The notes beneath the pieces are model-generated. The model was not told the DNA's origin, ran no database searches, and worked only from the letters and a program-made list of their open reading frames with translations. A stretch of 64,000 bases of DNA, taken from the NCBI RefSeq assembly GCF_005280195.1, contig NZ_SZPR01000035.1, forward strand, positions 1 to 64,000, in the 5' to 3' direction. The stretch's first letter is position 1. Every line of letters begins with the position of its first letter. Below are positions 32,140 to 41,103 of the stretch, piece after piece. A program made the position numbers and the translations under genes. The DNA comes from Streptomyces galbus (GTDB lineage Bacteria > Actinomycetota > Actinomycetes > Streptomycetales > Streptomycetaceae).

Positions 32140-33990
32140 TCAGGCGGTTTGTCGCGGGTCGGTGGGGCTGTCGTCCGGGGCGGGCTGGGCGGGCGCCGCG
32201 TCGACGAGGCGGGCGCCGATCGCGTGGGTCACGGCGTGGGAGCCGCCCCGCCGGTCGGCGGGGGCGTCGGGGTCGGCGAGGAGCGCGTGCAGCGCGAGTG
32301 CGCCGGCCAGTGCGGCGAGTACGGTCGCCAGGGCCACGAGCAGCACCACGGCCCACCGGCGGCGCCGCTCGGCCGCGCGCGAGGCGGTCAGGAAGGCGCG
32401 CTCGCGGGTGCTGAGGTCGTCCGGCTGCCGCCGCGCCCAGGACCGGGCGGTGGCCAGTCGCGCGCCGCGGTCCAGCGCGCCGGGGTGACGGCCCGACGTG
32501 TGCCAGTGGGCGGAGGCCAGGGTCAGGCGGCGGTGGGTACGCAGGCCCTCGCGGTCGTCGGCCAGCCAGTGGCGCAGCCTCGGCCAGGCGGTGACCAGGG
32601 CCGGGTGCGCGGGTTCGGCCGTGGACGCGTCGAGGACGACGAGGCGGGCGTCGGCCAGCTCGCCGAGGAGCCGGTCGAGGTCGTCGCGCGGTGCCAGGCC
32701 GACCAGTTCGCCCCGGTCGACACGGCGCGGGGTGTCGTCGGTGCCGTCGCCCAGGGCGGTGAGGCGCAGGAACAGGGCGCGCAGCAGCCGTCGTTCGTCC
32801 GGCGTGGCGGCGGCGTACGCCCGCTCGGCTCCCTCCGCCACCCTCGCGCCGACGTCTCCCGCGGACAGGTGGTCGGACAGCCGGAGGACGTCACCGGTGC
32901 GCCGCGTCCACGTGTGGTGCAGGGCGTCCGACAGGAGCGCGGGTGCGCCGGGCCGGCCGGCCAGATCCGTCAGGAGGGCGTCCAGCAGGGCGGGTTCGAC
33001 CGCGAGTCCGGCCGCCTCGGCGGGGCCCAGGACGGCCCGGCGCACCTCCTCGGCGCGCAGCGGCTCCAGCCGCACCCGGGCCGCACCCTCTGCCGGCAGC
33101 CCCGGCAGGGGGGCGTCGGACCGCAGCGCCAGGACGACGCGCAGGCGGTCGTCACCGGCCCGCGCGACACGGGCGAGTTGGTCCAGGAAGGCGTCCCGCT
33201 CGGCGGCGGGAACGCTTCGGAAGAAGGCGTCGTCGAGTGCATCGACGGTCACGAGCACCCGCGTGCGCGACGACCGGCACGGCAGCAGCGCGCTGAGCGT
33301 TCGGTGCAGCGCCCCGGGGGTCCGGGTGAACTCCTCGCGCAGCGCCTGAGGTTGGACGTCGCTCCTCAACGCTCCGATCTGCCGGGCGAGTTCGGCGAGC
33401 GGGTCGCGTGACGGGGTGAGGGCGAGGTGGTGCCAGTCCGCGCCGAGGGCGGGCGGCAGGCCTGCGTGCAGCAGGGAGGTCTTGCCGCTGCCCGAGGGGC
33501 CGGTCAGCAGCACCGGGCCGGGCGTCTCCCCCGCGGTCACCAGCCGCACCAGCCGGCGTACCGGCTCCTCCCGGCCGAAGAAGTACGGCGCGTCGTCCCC
33601 GGTGAAGGGCCGCGGCCCCGGGTACGGGCACCGCCGCGCCGTCGGCCCGGCCGGTTGCGGCATTCCCCGGGCGTGCCGGGCCTCGGCCCGCCCGCGGGCC
33701 GCCGCCGCGTGCCAGCGGGCCGCCCACTCCTCGCGGTCGCCGCCGCACGCCTCCGCGAGGGCCACCGCGACGTCGAGGGTCGGCAGCCGGCTGCCCTTCG
33801 TCGCCTCGGCCAGGGTGCTGGCGGCGTAGTGGGCGCGCTGGGCCAGTACCCGGTAGCTGGGCGCGCCCGCGTGGGTGCGCAACTGCCGCAGCTCCCACGC
33901 GAACCGGGCCACCGGCCCGGCCTGGGGGTCCAGTGCGCGCTCCGGCCGTCCCGCGCGCCGTCCCCGTGATCCCCGTTCGTGTCCTGTCAC
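32140..33990 (-). CDS. XRE-HTH plus STAND NTPase with C-terminal membrane helix
   Basis: 616 residues from GTG 33990 (GAGG seven bases upstream; a TTG six bases earlier is possible). Layout: an XRE-like DNA-binding domain (~25-95, YRVLAQRAHYAASTLAEATKG), an nSTAND1-type opening CPYPGPRPFTGDDAPYFFGR (~122-141), Walker A TGPSGSGKTS (~162) and Walker B LVTVDALDD (~244), helical arm, then one membrane helix (~553-580) and a short tail. Most relatives carry a WD40 sensor after this point; here it is absent. STAND ATPases act as ligand-triggered switches, some in phage defence. Partner unknown. Confidence 0.85.
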   Translation of the reverse strand: MTGHERGSRGRRAGRPERALDPQAGPVARFAWELRQLRTHAGAPSYRVLAQRAHYAASTLAEATKGSRLPTLDVAVALAEACGGDREEWAARWHAAAARGRAEARHARGMPQPAGPTARRCPYPGPRPFTGDDAPYFFGREEPVRRLVRLVTAGETPGPVLLTGPSGSGKTSLLHAGLPPALGADWHHLALTPSRDPLAELARQIGALRSDVQPQALREEFTRTPGALHRTLSALLPCRSSRTRVLVTVDALDDAFFRSVPAAERDAFLDQLARVARAGDDRLRVVLALRSDAPLPGLPAEGAARVRLEPLRAEEVRRAVLGPAEAAGLAVEPALLDALLTDLAGRPGAPALLSDALHHTWTRRTGDVLRLSDHLSAGDVGARVAEGAERAYAAATPDERRLLRALFLRLTALGDGTDDTPRRVDRGELVGLAPRDDLDRLLGELADARLVVLDASTAEPAHPALVTAWPRLRHWLADDREGLRTHRRLTLASAHWHTSGRHPGALDRGARLATARSWARRQPDDLSTRERAFLTASRAAERRRRWAVVLLVALATVLAALAGALALHALLADPDAPADRRGGSHAVTHAIGARLVDAAPAQPAPDDSPTDPRQTA

Positions 33991-34203
33991 TCGCAAGCCT
34001 CGCTCCCCGTGTCCCCGGGGGCGGGTCGGTCATCCCCGCCCGACCGGGCCGACTCGCCGCCGGGGTGCCGGGCGGTCGGCCGCCCGGACCGGCCCGGCGG
34101 CCGTTCACCGACGGGACGGTCGGCCGGGCGCGCCGGTATGCCCGTACGACGGTGGTGTCCGGCCCGCGGAGACGACGGCGGGCGGGAGCGGCGGCGGACG
34201 CGG

Positions 34204-34240
34204 CACGGCTCCGCTCCCCGGACGGGGGAACGGAGCCGTG
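34204..34240. terminator. hairpin after the GAPDH gene
   Basis: CACGGCTCCG pairs with CGGAGCCGTG (10 bp), with an inner CCCC/GGGG pairing in the loop. It lies 37 bases past the GAPDH stop on the minus strand. The remaining bases up to the STAND start show no gene. Confidence 0.6.
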
Positions 34241-34276
34241 GTCACGTCTCGGGCGGCGCGCGGCCGCCCCGGTCGC

Positions 34277-35275
34277 TCAGCGGGCGGCGAGCAGCTCCAG
34301 CGTGTCGATCACACGGTTGGAGAAGCCCCACTCGTTGTCGTACCAGGCGACGACCTTGACGTGGCGGCCGTCGACCCGGGTGAGGGCCGAGTCGAAGATG
34401 GAGGAGGCGGGGTTGCCGGTGATGTCGGAGGACACCAGCGGGTCCTCGGAGTACTCCAGGACGCCGGCCAGGGGCCCCTCGGCCGCGGCGCGGTAGGCCG
34501 CCAGCACGTCCTCGCGGGTCACGTCGCGCGAGACGGTCGTGTTGAGCTCGACGATCGAGCCGACCGGGACCGGCACGCGGATCGAGTCGCCGGACAGCTT
34601 GCCGTCGAGGTTCGGCAGCACCAGGCCGATCGCCTTGGCGGCGCCGGTCGTGGTCGGCACGATGTTGACGCCGGCGGCGCGGGCGCGGCGGGGGTCGCGG
34701 TGCGGGCCGTCCTGGAGGTTCTGCTCCTGGGTGTAGGCGTGCACCGTCGTCATGAACCCGTGCTCGATGCCCGCGAGTTCGTCGAGCACGGAGGCGAGCG
34801 GGGCCAGCGCGTTGGTGGTGCAGGAGGCGTTGGAGACGACGGTGTGCACGTCCGGGTCGTAGGCGTCGGTGTTCACGCCGTACGCGAGCGTGACGTCGGC
34901 GCCGTCCGAGGGGGCGCTGACGAGAACCTTGCGCGCACCGGCGTCGAGGTGGGCGCGCGCGGCCTTGGCGGCGGTGAAGCGGCCGGTCGCCTCCAGCACG
35001 AGGTCGACCTCCAGCTCGGCCCACGGGAGCTGGGCCGGCTCGCGCTCGGCGAGGACGCGGATGCGGCGGCCGTCGACGACCAGGGTGTCCCCGTCCACGG
35101 TCACCGGGCGGCCCAGGCGGCCGGCGGTGGAGTCGAAGGCCAGCAGCCGGGCGAGGGCGGTGGGCTCGGTGAGGTCGTTGACCGCGACGACCTCCAGGGC
35201 GCTGTCGCGCTCCAGCAGGGCGCGCAGCACGTTGCGTCCGATGCGGCCGAATCCGTTGATGGCGATACGCGTCAT
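34277..35275 (-). CDS. gap: glyceraldehyde-3-phosphate dehydrogenase, type I
   Basis: 332 residues, the normal length. The NAD-binding start is RIAINGFGRIGRNVLRALL. The active site is SNASCTTNALAP with catalytic Cys near residue 150, followed by MTTVHAYT with the catalytic His and NEWGFSNR at the C-terminus. Asp at NDLTEP, after the beta2 strand, points to NAD rather than NADP specificity. It oxidises glyceraldehyde-3-phosphate in glycolysis. It is not next to pgk/tpi, so this is probably a second, condition-specific copy. ATG start with AAGGG upstream. Confidence 0.93.
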   Translation of the reverse strand: MTRIAINGFGRIGRNVLRALLERDSALEVVAVNDLTEPTALARLLAFDSTAGRLGRPVTVDGDTLVVDGRRIRVLAEREPAQLPWAELEVDLVLEATGRFTAAKAARAHLDAGARKVLVSAPSDGADVTLAYGVNTDAYDPDVHTVVSNASCTTNALAPLASVLDELAGIEHGFMTTVHAYTQEQNLQDGPHRDPRRARAAGVNIVPTTTGAAKAIGLVLPNLDGKLSGDSIRVPVPVGSIVELNTTVSRDVTREDVLAAYRAAAEGPLAGVLEYSEDPLVSSDITGNPASSIFDSALTRVDGRHVKVVAWYDNEWGFSNRVIDTLELLAAR

Positions 35276-35464
35276 GAGTGTGATGTCCCTTCGGTTCCCC
35301 ACCAGGTTCGCGCGGGCTCCGGGGGCGGGCCAGCGGCGCGATCGCCATGGTTCGCAAGGATCGCGCCAGGGGTGGCGGGCGGGCGGCGGCGCGGGTGCCG
35401 ACGGGTGGGCCGGCCGGTGTCCTGCGCGGATGGGACGTACTGGTCGGAGCCGTCGGGGCGGGGC

Positions 35465-36427
35465 CTACTCGCCCCGGGTGAAGGTGCTGCGGTACTCGCT
35501 GGGTGTCGTGCCGAGGATGCGCCGGAAGTGCAGGCGCAGGTTCGCTCCGGTGCCGAGGCCGACGTCGGTGGCGATCTGCTCGACGCTGAGCTGGGAGCGC
35601 TCCAGCAGTTCGCGGGCCGCGTCGATGCGGGCGCGCATCACCCACTGCATGGGCGTGTAGCCGGTGTCCTCCACGAAGCGCCGGGAGAACGTGCGCGGTG
35701 AGACCGCCGCGTGCTCGGCCAGCGCCTCCAGCGTGAGGGGTTCGCCGAGGCGGCGCAGGGCCCACTCGCGGGTCGCGGCGAACCGCTCGCCGAGGGGTTC
35801 CGGCACGCTGCGCGGCACGTACTGCGCCTGGCCGCCGCTGCGGTAGGGGGCGGCGACCAGGCGCCGGGCGGCGTGGTTGGAGGCGGCGACTCCCAGGTCG
35901 CCGCGCAGGATGTGCAGGCACAGGTCGATGCCCGAGGCGGCGCCGGCCGACGTCAGCACGCTGCCCTCGTCGACGAACAGCACGTTCTCGTCGACCCGCA
36001 CGCGCGGGTGCTTCGCGGCGAGGGCGCGGGTGTAGTGCCAGTGGGTGGTGGCGCGCCGGCCGTCGAGGAGGCCGGTGGCGGCGAGGGTGAAGGCGCCGGT
36101 GGAGATGGCGGCGAGGCGTGCGCCCCGCCGGTGGGCGGCGCGCAGGGCTTCGACGACGGCGGGCGACGGGTCGTCGCGGTCGGGGAAGCGGTGGCCGGGG
36201 ATGAAGACGACGTCGGCCCAGGCGAGCGCGTCCAGGCCGTGGGCCACGTGGTAGGCGAGCCCGTCGCCGCCGGTCACGAGCCCGGGCGCGGCGCCGCAGA
36301 CGCGGACCTCGTACGGCATGCTCGCGCGGGTGGTGAACACCTGGGCGGGGATGCCGACGTCGAGGGGTTTGGCGCCCTCGAGGACGAGGACGGCGACGCG
36401 GCGGAGGCGGGGGGACGGCGCGGGCAT
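35465..36427 (-). CDS. GlxA-type AraC regulator with DJ-1/PfpI domain
   Basis: 320 residues. The N-terminal half (~8-170) is a DJ-1/PfpI class I amidotransferase-like fold (VAVLVLEGAKPLDVGIPAQVF, DVVFIPGH); the usual nucleophilic Cys position reads AISTGAFTLAATG, so it is a non-catalytic sensor. The C-terminal half has two AraC helix-turn-helices: LTLEALAEHAAVSPRTFSRR and SVEQIATDVGLGTGANLRLH. Such regulators sense small molecules or redox state. The gene starts 8 bp after the OhrR-like gene stop, so the two are cotranscribed. Confidence 0.88.
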   Translation of the reverse strand: MPAPSPRLRRVAVLVLEGAKPLDVGIPAQVFTTRASMPYEVRVCGAAPGLVTGGDGLAYHVAHGLDALAWADVVFIPGHRFPDRDDPSPAVVEALRAAHRRGARLAAISTGAFTLAATGLLDGRRATTHWHYTRALAAKHPRVRVDENVLFVDEGSVLTSAGAASGIDLCLHILRGDLGVAASNHAARRLVAAPYRSGGQAQYVPRSVPEPLGERFAATREWALRRLGEPLTLEALAEHAAVSPRTFSRRFVEDTGYTPMQWVMRARIDAARELLERSQLSVEQIATDVGLGTGANLRLHFRRILGTTPSEYRSTFTRGE

Positions 36428-36435
36428 CGGGCGGG

Positions 36436-36891
36436 TCAGCGGGTGGTGACGTTCTCGGTGAGCAGGCGCAGCAACTGCTTGGCCAGGGCGTCCTGTTCGC
36501 GGGTCAGGCCCATGGCGTCGCCGATGGCGAGCGGCACGGCCCGGGCCCGCTCGCGCAGTGCGGCGCCGGTGTCGGTGAGCCGGATGGCGACGGACCGCTC
36601 GTCGTCGCTGCGGCGCTCCCGGCGCAGCAGACCGTGTGCCTCGAGGCGCTTGAGCAGCGGGGAGAGCGTGCTGGACTCCAGTTGGAGGGCGGCGCCCAGC
36701 TCCCGCACGGAGATCTCGTCCTGCTCCCAGAGCACCAGCAGCACCAGGTACTGCGGGTAGGTCAGCCCCAGTTCGTCGAGCAGGGGGCGGTAGCGGGCAA
36801 TGACGGCCCGGGAGGCCGCGTACAGGGCGAAGCAGAGCTGGTCGTCCAGGAGCAGCGAGCCCTCGGCCGGGTCGGACGGCACTGGGTTCAT
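36436..36891 (-). CDS. ohrR: MarR-family regulator, OhrR-like
   Basis: 151 residues from ATG 36891 with AGGAG six bases upstream; an ATG 36 bp earlier lacks a site. The N-terminus LLLDDQLCFALYAASRAV has the single conserved Cys that senses organic peroxides in OhrR. The winged helix is ISVRELGAALQLESSTLSPLLKRLE with RRSDDERSVAIRLT as wing. OhrR normally represses ohr, a peroxide reductase; no ohr is seen here, and the divergent neighbour is an esterase. The symbol is by similarity only. Confidence 0.82.
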   Translation of the reverse strand: MNPVPSDPAEGSLLLDDQLCFALYAASRAVIARYRPLLDELGLTYPQYLVLLVLWEQDEISVRELGAALQLESSTLSPLLKRLEAHGLLRRERRSDDERSVAIRLTDTGAALRERARAVPLAIGDAMGLTREQDALAKQLLRLLTENVTTR

Positions 36892-37000
36892 GGCCGGCTC
36901 CTGTCCATGGGGGTCATTGGCGGTCATCGGGTGTCATTGGAGGTCATCGGCGTCGTGGCGCCGGTCGCCGCGCCGTTCTCTCCGGCGCCGGAGCGTTCTC

Positions 37001-37041
37001 GATTCTATCGCCCGGACTTTAGTTGCGCACGATCTAATCGC
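37001..37041. promoter_or_regulatory. probable MarR/OhrR operator region
   Basis: In the 232-bp divergent gap an AT-rich stretch contains GATTCTATCGC (37001-37011) and GATCTAATCGC (37031-37041) as near-direct repeats, and TTAG-N11-CTAA (37019-37037) as an imperfect palindrome. Such doubled TA-rich sites are typical for MarR dimers. The exact site is a guess. Confidence 0.45.
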
Positions 37042-37123
37042 GCGCTACTTTATTGCTGTCGCCGCTCCCGCCGGGACCCCCGTCGGCCGAGCTCGCCCGC
37101 GGCACCGATCCGAGGAGATCGCC

Positions 37124-38092
37124 ATGACCGACAGCACCGCCCCCCGCCCCGTGCTCGAACCCGCCGCCCAGGCGTTCGCCGAGGCGACCGCGAACCCCCC
37201 GTACCTGTTCGACCTGGGTCCCGTCGAGGGCCGCAAGGCGGTCGACGAGGTGCAGTCCGGCGACATCGCCAAGCCCGAGGTCGACGAGGAGTGGATCACC
37301 GTCACCGGCGGCCCCACCGGCAGCGTGCGCGCCCGCGTCGTCAAGCCCGCCGGAGCGACCGGCACCCTCCCCGTCGTCCTCTACATCCACGGCGCCGGCT
37401 GGGTCTTCGGCAACGCCCACACCCACGACCGCCTGGTCCGCGAGCTCGCCGTCGGGGCGAACGCCGCCGTGGTCTTCCCCGAGTACGACCTCTCCCCCGA
37501 GGCCCGCTACCCGGTGGCCATCGAGCAGAACTACGCCGTGGCCCAGTGGATCGTGCGCGAAGGGGCCGGCAAGGGCCTGGACGCCACCCGGCTGGCGGTC
37601 GCCGGTGACTCCGTCGGCGGCAACATGACCGCCGCCCTCACCCTCATGGCCAAGGAGCGCGGCGACGTGCCGCTGGTCCAGCAGGTGCTGTTCTACCCGG
37701 TCACCGACGCGAGCTTCGACACCCCGTCCTACCACCAGTTCGCCACCGGCTACTTCCTGCGCCGCGACGCCATGCAGTGGTTCTGGGACCAGTACACGAC
37801 CGACGAGGCCGAGCGCGCCCGGATCACCGCCTCCCCGCTGCGCGCCACCGTCGAGCAGCTCACCGGCCTGCCCCCGGCCCTGGTCATCACCGGCGAGGCC
37901 GACGTGCTGCGGGACGAGGGCGAGGCGTACGCCAACAAGCTCCGGCAGGCCGGTGTCCCCGTCACCGCCGTCCGCTACCAGGGCGTCATCCACGACTTCG
38001 TGATGCTCAACGCCCTGCGCGAGACCCACGCCGCCGACGCCGCGATCACCCAGGCCGTCACCGTCCTGCGCCGCGCGCTCCACACCGCCTGA
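37124..38092 (+). CDS. alpha/beta hydrolase, HSL-type esterase
   Basis: 322 residues; GAGGAG precedes the ATG. Hormone-sensitive-lipase family marks: YIHGAGWVFGNAHTHD (HGGG-like oxyanion motif with Ala), VFPEYDLSPEARYPV, the nucleophile elbow GDSVGGN near residue 165, a catalytic Asp in TGEADVLRDEGE and His in GVIHDFVMLN. These enzymes hydrolyse short-chain esters. It is divergent from the OhrR-like gene, which suggests induction by lipid peroxides or a phenolic ligand. Confidence 0.88.
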   Translation: MTDSTAPRPVLEPAAQAFAEATANPPYLFDLGPVEGRKAVDEVQSGDIAKPEVDEEWITVTGGPTGSVRARVVKPAGATGTLPVVLYIHGAGWVFGNAHTHDRLVRELAVGANAAVVFPEYDLSPEARYPVAIEQNYAVAQWIVREGAGKGLDATRLAVAGDSVGGNMTAALTLMAKERGDVPLVQQVLFYPVTDASFDTPSYHQFATGYFLRRDAMQWFWDQYTTDEAERARITASPLRATVEQLTGLPPALVITGEADVLRDEGEAYANKLRQAGVPVTAVRYQGVIHDFVMLNALRETHAADAAITQAVTVLRRALHTA

Positions 38093-38105
38093 CCCGATCG
38101 GCCCA

Positions 38106-38147
38106 CGACCCCGGGCGTCCCGTCACTCCGCGGGGTGCCCGGGGTCG
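38106..38147. terminator. hairpin between convergent esterase and flavin-reductase-like genes
   Basis: An 11-bp perfect stem, CGACCCCGGGC with GCCCGGGGTCG. It overlaps the last codons of the minus-strand gene, whose stop at 38123 lies in the loop. Confidence 0.6.
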
Positions 38148-38644
38148 ATGTCGTGGGCGTCGCCCAGGCGCAGCAGCGGTCCGGCCGCCCGGTCGCCGGC
38201 GTCCCACTGCACCGGGTCGAGCACGAACCCCATGTGATCGCCGCCGTCGACGCGCTGCACGACGGTGCCGACGAACCACGCTGCCGCGTCCGGCAGGACG
38301 ACCGCGCCGCCGTGCCCCGTGGTCCACCGCACACGGGCGAACTTGTCCACCTCGTCGCCCGTCTCCCCGCCGAACAGCTCGGCCAGCTCGTGCTGGTCAC
38401 GGCCGAGCAGGTGGACGGCGAGGCAGTCGGCGTCCCGGGCCACCCCGAAGGTGTGGTTCGCCTTGGACAGCCACACCGCGAACCGCACCGGCCGCAGGGA
38501 GCACTGCGAGGAGAAGCCCACCAGGCACCCCGACCGCTCCTCCCCCACCGCCGCGGTGACCACGCACATCTCCGGATCCAGCCGGTGCATGAACGCATCG
38601 GCATCGGCGTCGGCCACGCCCCCCACTCCCGTCCACGTCGTCAC
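38123..38644 (-). CDS. flavin reductase-like domain protein
   Basis: 173 residues from GTG with GGGAG six bases upstream. Pattern: FMHRLDPEMCVVTAAVGEE, GFSSQCSLRPVRFAVWLSK (FMN phosphate-contact loop), NHTFGVARDADCLAVHLLG and DHMGFVLDPV near the end, as in the FMN-binding split-barrel flavin reductase family. It may reduce FMN for a monooxygenase or simply bind flavin. No partner oxygenase is adjacent. Confidence 0.82.
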   Translation of the reverse strand: MTTWTGVGGVADADADAFMHRLDPEMCVVTAAVGEERSGCLVGFSSQCSLRPVRFAVWLSKANHTFGVARDADCLAVHLLGRDQHELAELFGGETGDEVDKFARVRWTTGHGGAVVLPDAAAWFVGTVVQRVDGGDHMGFVLDPVQWDAGDRAAGPLLRLGDAHDIDPGHPAE

Positions 38645-38834
38645 TGCGCACTCCCGTGCCCGCTGGCACACACGTGCCCCGCATCGTCACCGCCACTCAC
38701 CGGGCGGTCCGTACGAGGGCACCGCGCGGCCCGGACGGGCGGTGCCGGCCGCGGCGCCGATTGGCCCCTTCCCGGACGGGGAACCCGGTGGCCACGCTCC
38801 ACCACCCATCCGGTCAACCCTCTGGAGAAGGTCC

Positions 38835-39368
38835 ATGACTTTGTTGCGCCTGGTCGGTCGTCCTCTGCTGGCCTCGATGTTCGTCTCCGGCGGCCTGCAG
38901 TCCCTGCGCGCCCCCGAGCAGGTCTCGCCGGTCGCCGAGCCCGTCGTCCGCCCCGTCACCGACCAGGTGACGGCGCTGCCCGACCGGACCGAGGACGTCG
39001 TACGGCTGACCGGGGCCGTGCAGGTCGCGGGCGGGCTGCTGCTGGCGACGGGCCGGGTCCCGCGGGTGGCCGCCCTGGCCCTGGCCGCGACCCTGGTGCC
39101 CACCACCTGGGCGGCCCACCGGTTCTGGGAGGCGGAGGACGCCGAGGAGCGGACCCAGCAGCGCCTGCACTTCCTGAAGAACCTCTCCATGCTGGGCGGT
39201 CTGCTCATCACGGCCGCGGACACGGGCGGCAGCCCGTCCCTGGCGTGGCGCGGCCGGCACGCCGCACGGGGCGTGCGGCGCGAGGCGCGGCTGGTCCGGC
39301 GGTCGGTGCGGGCCACCGCGCGCCCCGCCGCTGCCGTCGGTGCGGTCCGCGCCAAGCTGCCGGGCTGA
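38835..39368 (+). CDS. DoxX-family membrane protein
   Basis: 177 residues; GGAGAAGG precedes the ATG. It opens with LLRLVGRPLLASMFVSGGLQ, the standard first DoxX helix, and has three further hydrophobic segments (about 65-85, 87-105 and 125-145) with HRFWEAEDAEERTQQRLHF between the last two. The C-terminal ~30 residues are Arg/Ala-rich and cytoplasmic. DoxX proteins are linked to redox and thiol stress membrane complexes in actinobacteria. Function here is unknown. Confidence 0.82.
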   Translation: MTLLRLVGRPLLASMFVSGGLQSLRAPEQVSPVAEPVVRPVTDQVTALPDRTEDVVRLTGAVQVAGGLLLATGRVPRVAALALAATLVPTTWAAHRFWEAEDAEERTQQRLHFLKNLSMLGGLLITAADTGGSPSLAWRGRHAARGVRREARLVRRSVRATARPAAAVGAVRAKLPG

Positions 39369-39503
39369 CCGCACCACCGGCCGCACGGCGGCGCGCCCCC
39401 CCCTTGCGCCCACGTGCGCTCCGGGCTCCCTGTCGCCCGCGCGACGGCGCCCGTACACTGCCAAGTCTGCGGCGTGCGGGCGTAGTTACGGGGGGAGCCA
39501 GCC

Positions 39504-41078
39504 ATGTCCGAGGGTCGGTCCGGCATGTACGACGGCACGTACGGTCAGCCTTTCGTCCCGCCGATGCCCTCGGCACCGCCCCCGGCGCCGGCCGACCCCG
39601 TCCGGGCCCTCGCCGTCGCGGTGCTCAACCTCGGCGGCCTGGGCCTCGGGTACGCGGTGGTGCGGCGCTGGGCGCTCGTGGCGCTGTGCTGGCTCGCCAC
39701 CGGCATCCTGCTGTTCGTGGCGCTGCCCGCCGACCCGGGCGGCGTCCCGGTGGCCGCGCTGGTGCTGTACGCCCTGTTCCTGCTCGCGGTCGCCGCGCAC
39801 GGCGCGCGCGTGGGCCTGCGCACCCGGCTGTCCGGCCCCGGCCCGGCGCCGCTCGCGCTCGCCCTGGGCCTGGTGCTGCTCGCCGTTCCCGCCGGGGGCG
39901 TGGTCTGGTACGACAGCGCCCGCGACGAGGCCGTCCAGCAGATGCTGCTGGACCGGCTGGAGCGGGCCGACCGGCTCGTCGCCACGGCCGGCGGGAAGCC
40001 GTTCGGCAGTGGCGAGTCCGACTACCGGCGGGCCCTCGCGGCCTACGAGGACCTCAGCGCCGCGCACCCCGGCTCCCGCGCCGCTCGCCGGGTGCCCGCC
40101 CGGATGCGGACGTACTACACGACCGTCGGCGCCCCCTACGCCCAGGGGCAGTACTGCGACGCGATCGCGCCGCTCACCTACCTGCGCACGGTGCCCGGGC
40201 ACATGCCGAGGACCCGCCTGGGCGAGCTGGCGTCCTGGCCCGACGACCGGCTGGCCGCGTCGCTGTACGCGTGCGCGTCGAGCGGGCTGGCCGGCGGGCA
40301 GTCCACCTGGCCGCAGCAGTTCGGGCAACTGCTCACCACGTTCCCGCAGTCGCAGCAGGCCGCCCAGGTGCGGCCGGCCGTCGCGTCCGCGGTCACCCGG
40401 GCCGCCGCCGGCCTCGGCGGCACCGACCCGTGCGGGGCGATCGACCGGCTGCGCGCGCTCGGGACGGACATCGAGGGCATCCAGGCGGGCGGCACGGGCG
40501 CCGGCGACGCGCTCGGCGCGGAGGCCCGGCGGGCGACGGCTTCCGCGGACGCGGGGACGTACGCGTGCGGCGTCGACCAGTACCGCGACGGTGACTTCGC
40601 GGCCGCGCAGCGCACGATGGACGACTTCGTGAAGGCCAATCCGAAGCACAGGAACCGGTCCCTGGCCCAGAAGATCGCGATCGCCGCCGAGATCGCGCAG
40701 ACCGTGCCGGCCGCCGGGAAGCGGCTGCCCACCACACGCAGCGGCGGCGGCATCGCGGTCACCGTCCGCAACGACAGCCCCGACCCGGTCACCGTCCTCT
40801 ACACCGGCCCCGTCACCGGCAGCTTCACCCTGAAGGGCTGCTCCGGCTGCACCGCGTACTCCCTGGTCAGCACCCTCTCGCCGGGATTCAGGCCGTGCCA
40901 CGGCGGCCGCTCCTACCCGCAGCGCACGATCAGCCTGCCGGCCGGCACCGTCTACTTCCTGCACAAGCCGAACGGGAACAGCTCCGCCACGCCCGCGTCC
41001 GACACGGCGAAGCTGTCCCCGGGCTACGTCTACACGGAGTGCGCCTACACCACGCAGACGCTCGGCAGCGGCACCTGA
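39504..41078 (+). CDS. multi-pass membrane protein with extracytoplasmic repeat-rich domain
   Basis: 524 residues. A Pro-rich N-terminus (1-35) is followed by hydrophobic helices at about 36-55, 60-75, 80-100 and 118-142. The remaining ~380 residues look like TPR-style helical repeats (YRRALAAYEDLSAAHPGSRAA, QYCDAIAPLTYLRTVPG, FPQSQQAAQVRPAVA, YRDGDFAAAQRTMDDFVKANP), ending in a small Cys-containing beta domain (KGCSGCTAYS, YVYTECAY). It is probably anchored with the repeat part outside. Function not recognised. Confidence 0.78.
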   Translation: MSEGRSGMYDGTYGQPFVPPMPSAPPPAPADPVRALAVAVLNLGGLGLGYAVVRRWALVALCWLATGILLFVALPADPGGVPVAALVLYALFLLAVAAHGARVGLRTRLSGPGPAPLALALGLVLLAVPAGGVVWYDSARDEAVQQMLLDRLERADRLVATAGGKPFGSGESDYRRALAAYEDLSAAHPGSRAARRVPARMRTYYTTVGAPYAQGQYCDAIAPLTYLRTVPGHMPRTRLGELASWPDDRLAASLYACASSGLAGGQSTWPQQFGQLLTTFPQSQQAAQVRPAVASAVTRAAAGLGGTDPCGAIDRLRALGTDIEGIQAGGTGAGDALGAEARRATASADAGTYACGVDQYRDGDFAAAQRTMDDFVKANPKHRNRSLAQKIAIAAEIAQTVPAAGKRLPTTRSGGGIAVTVRNDSPDPVTVLYTGPVTGSFTLKGCSGCTAYSLVSTLSPGFRPCHGGRSYPQRTISLPAGTVYFLHKPNGNSSATPASDTAKLSPGYVYTECAYTTQTLGSGT

Positions 41079-41103
41079 CCCGGCGCGGGCACGCCGCGCG
41101 GCG

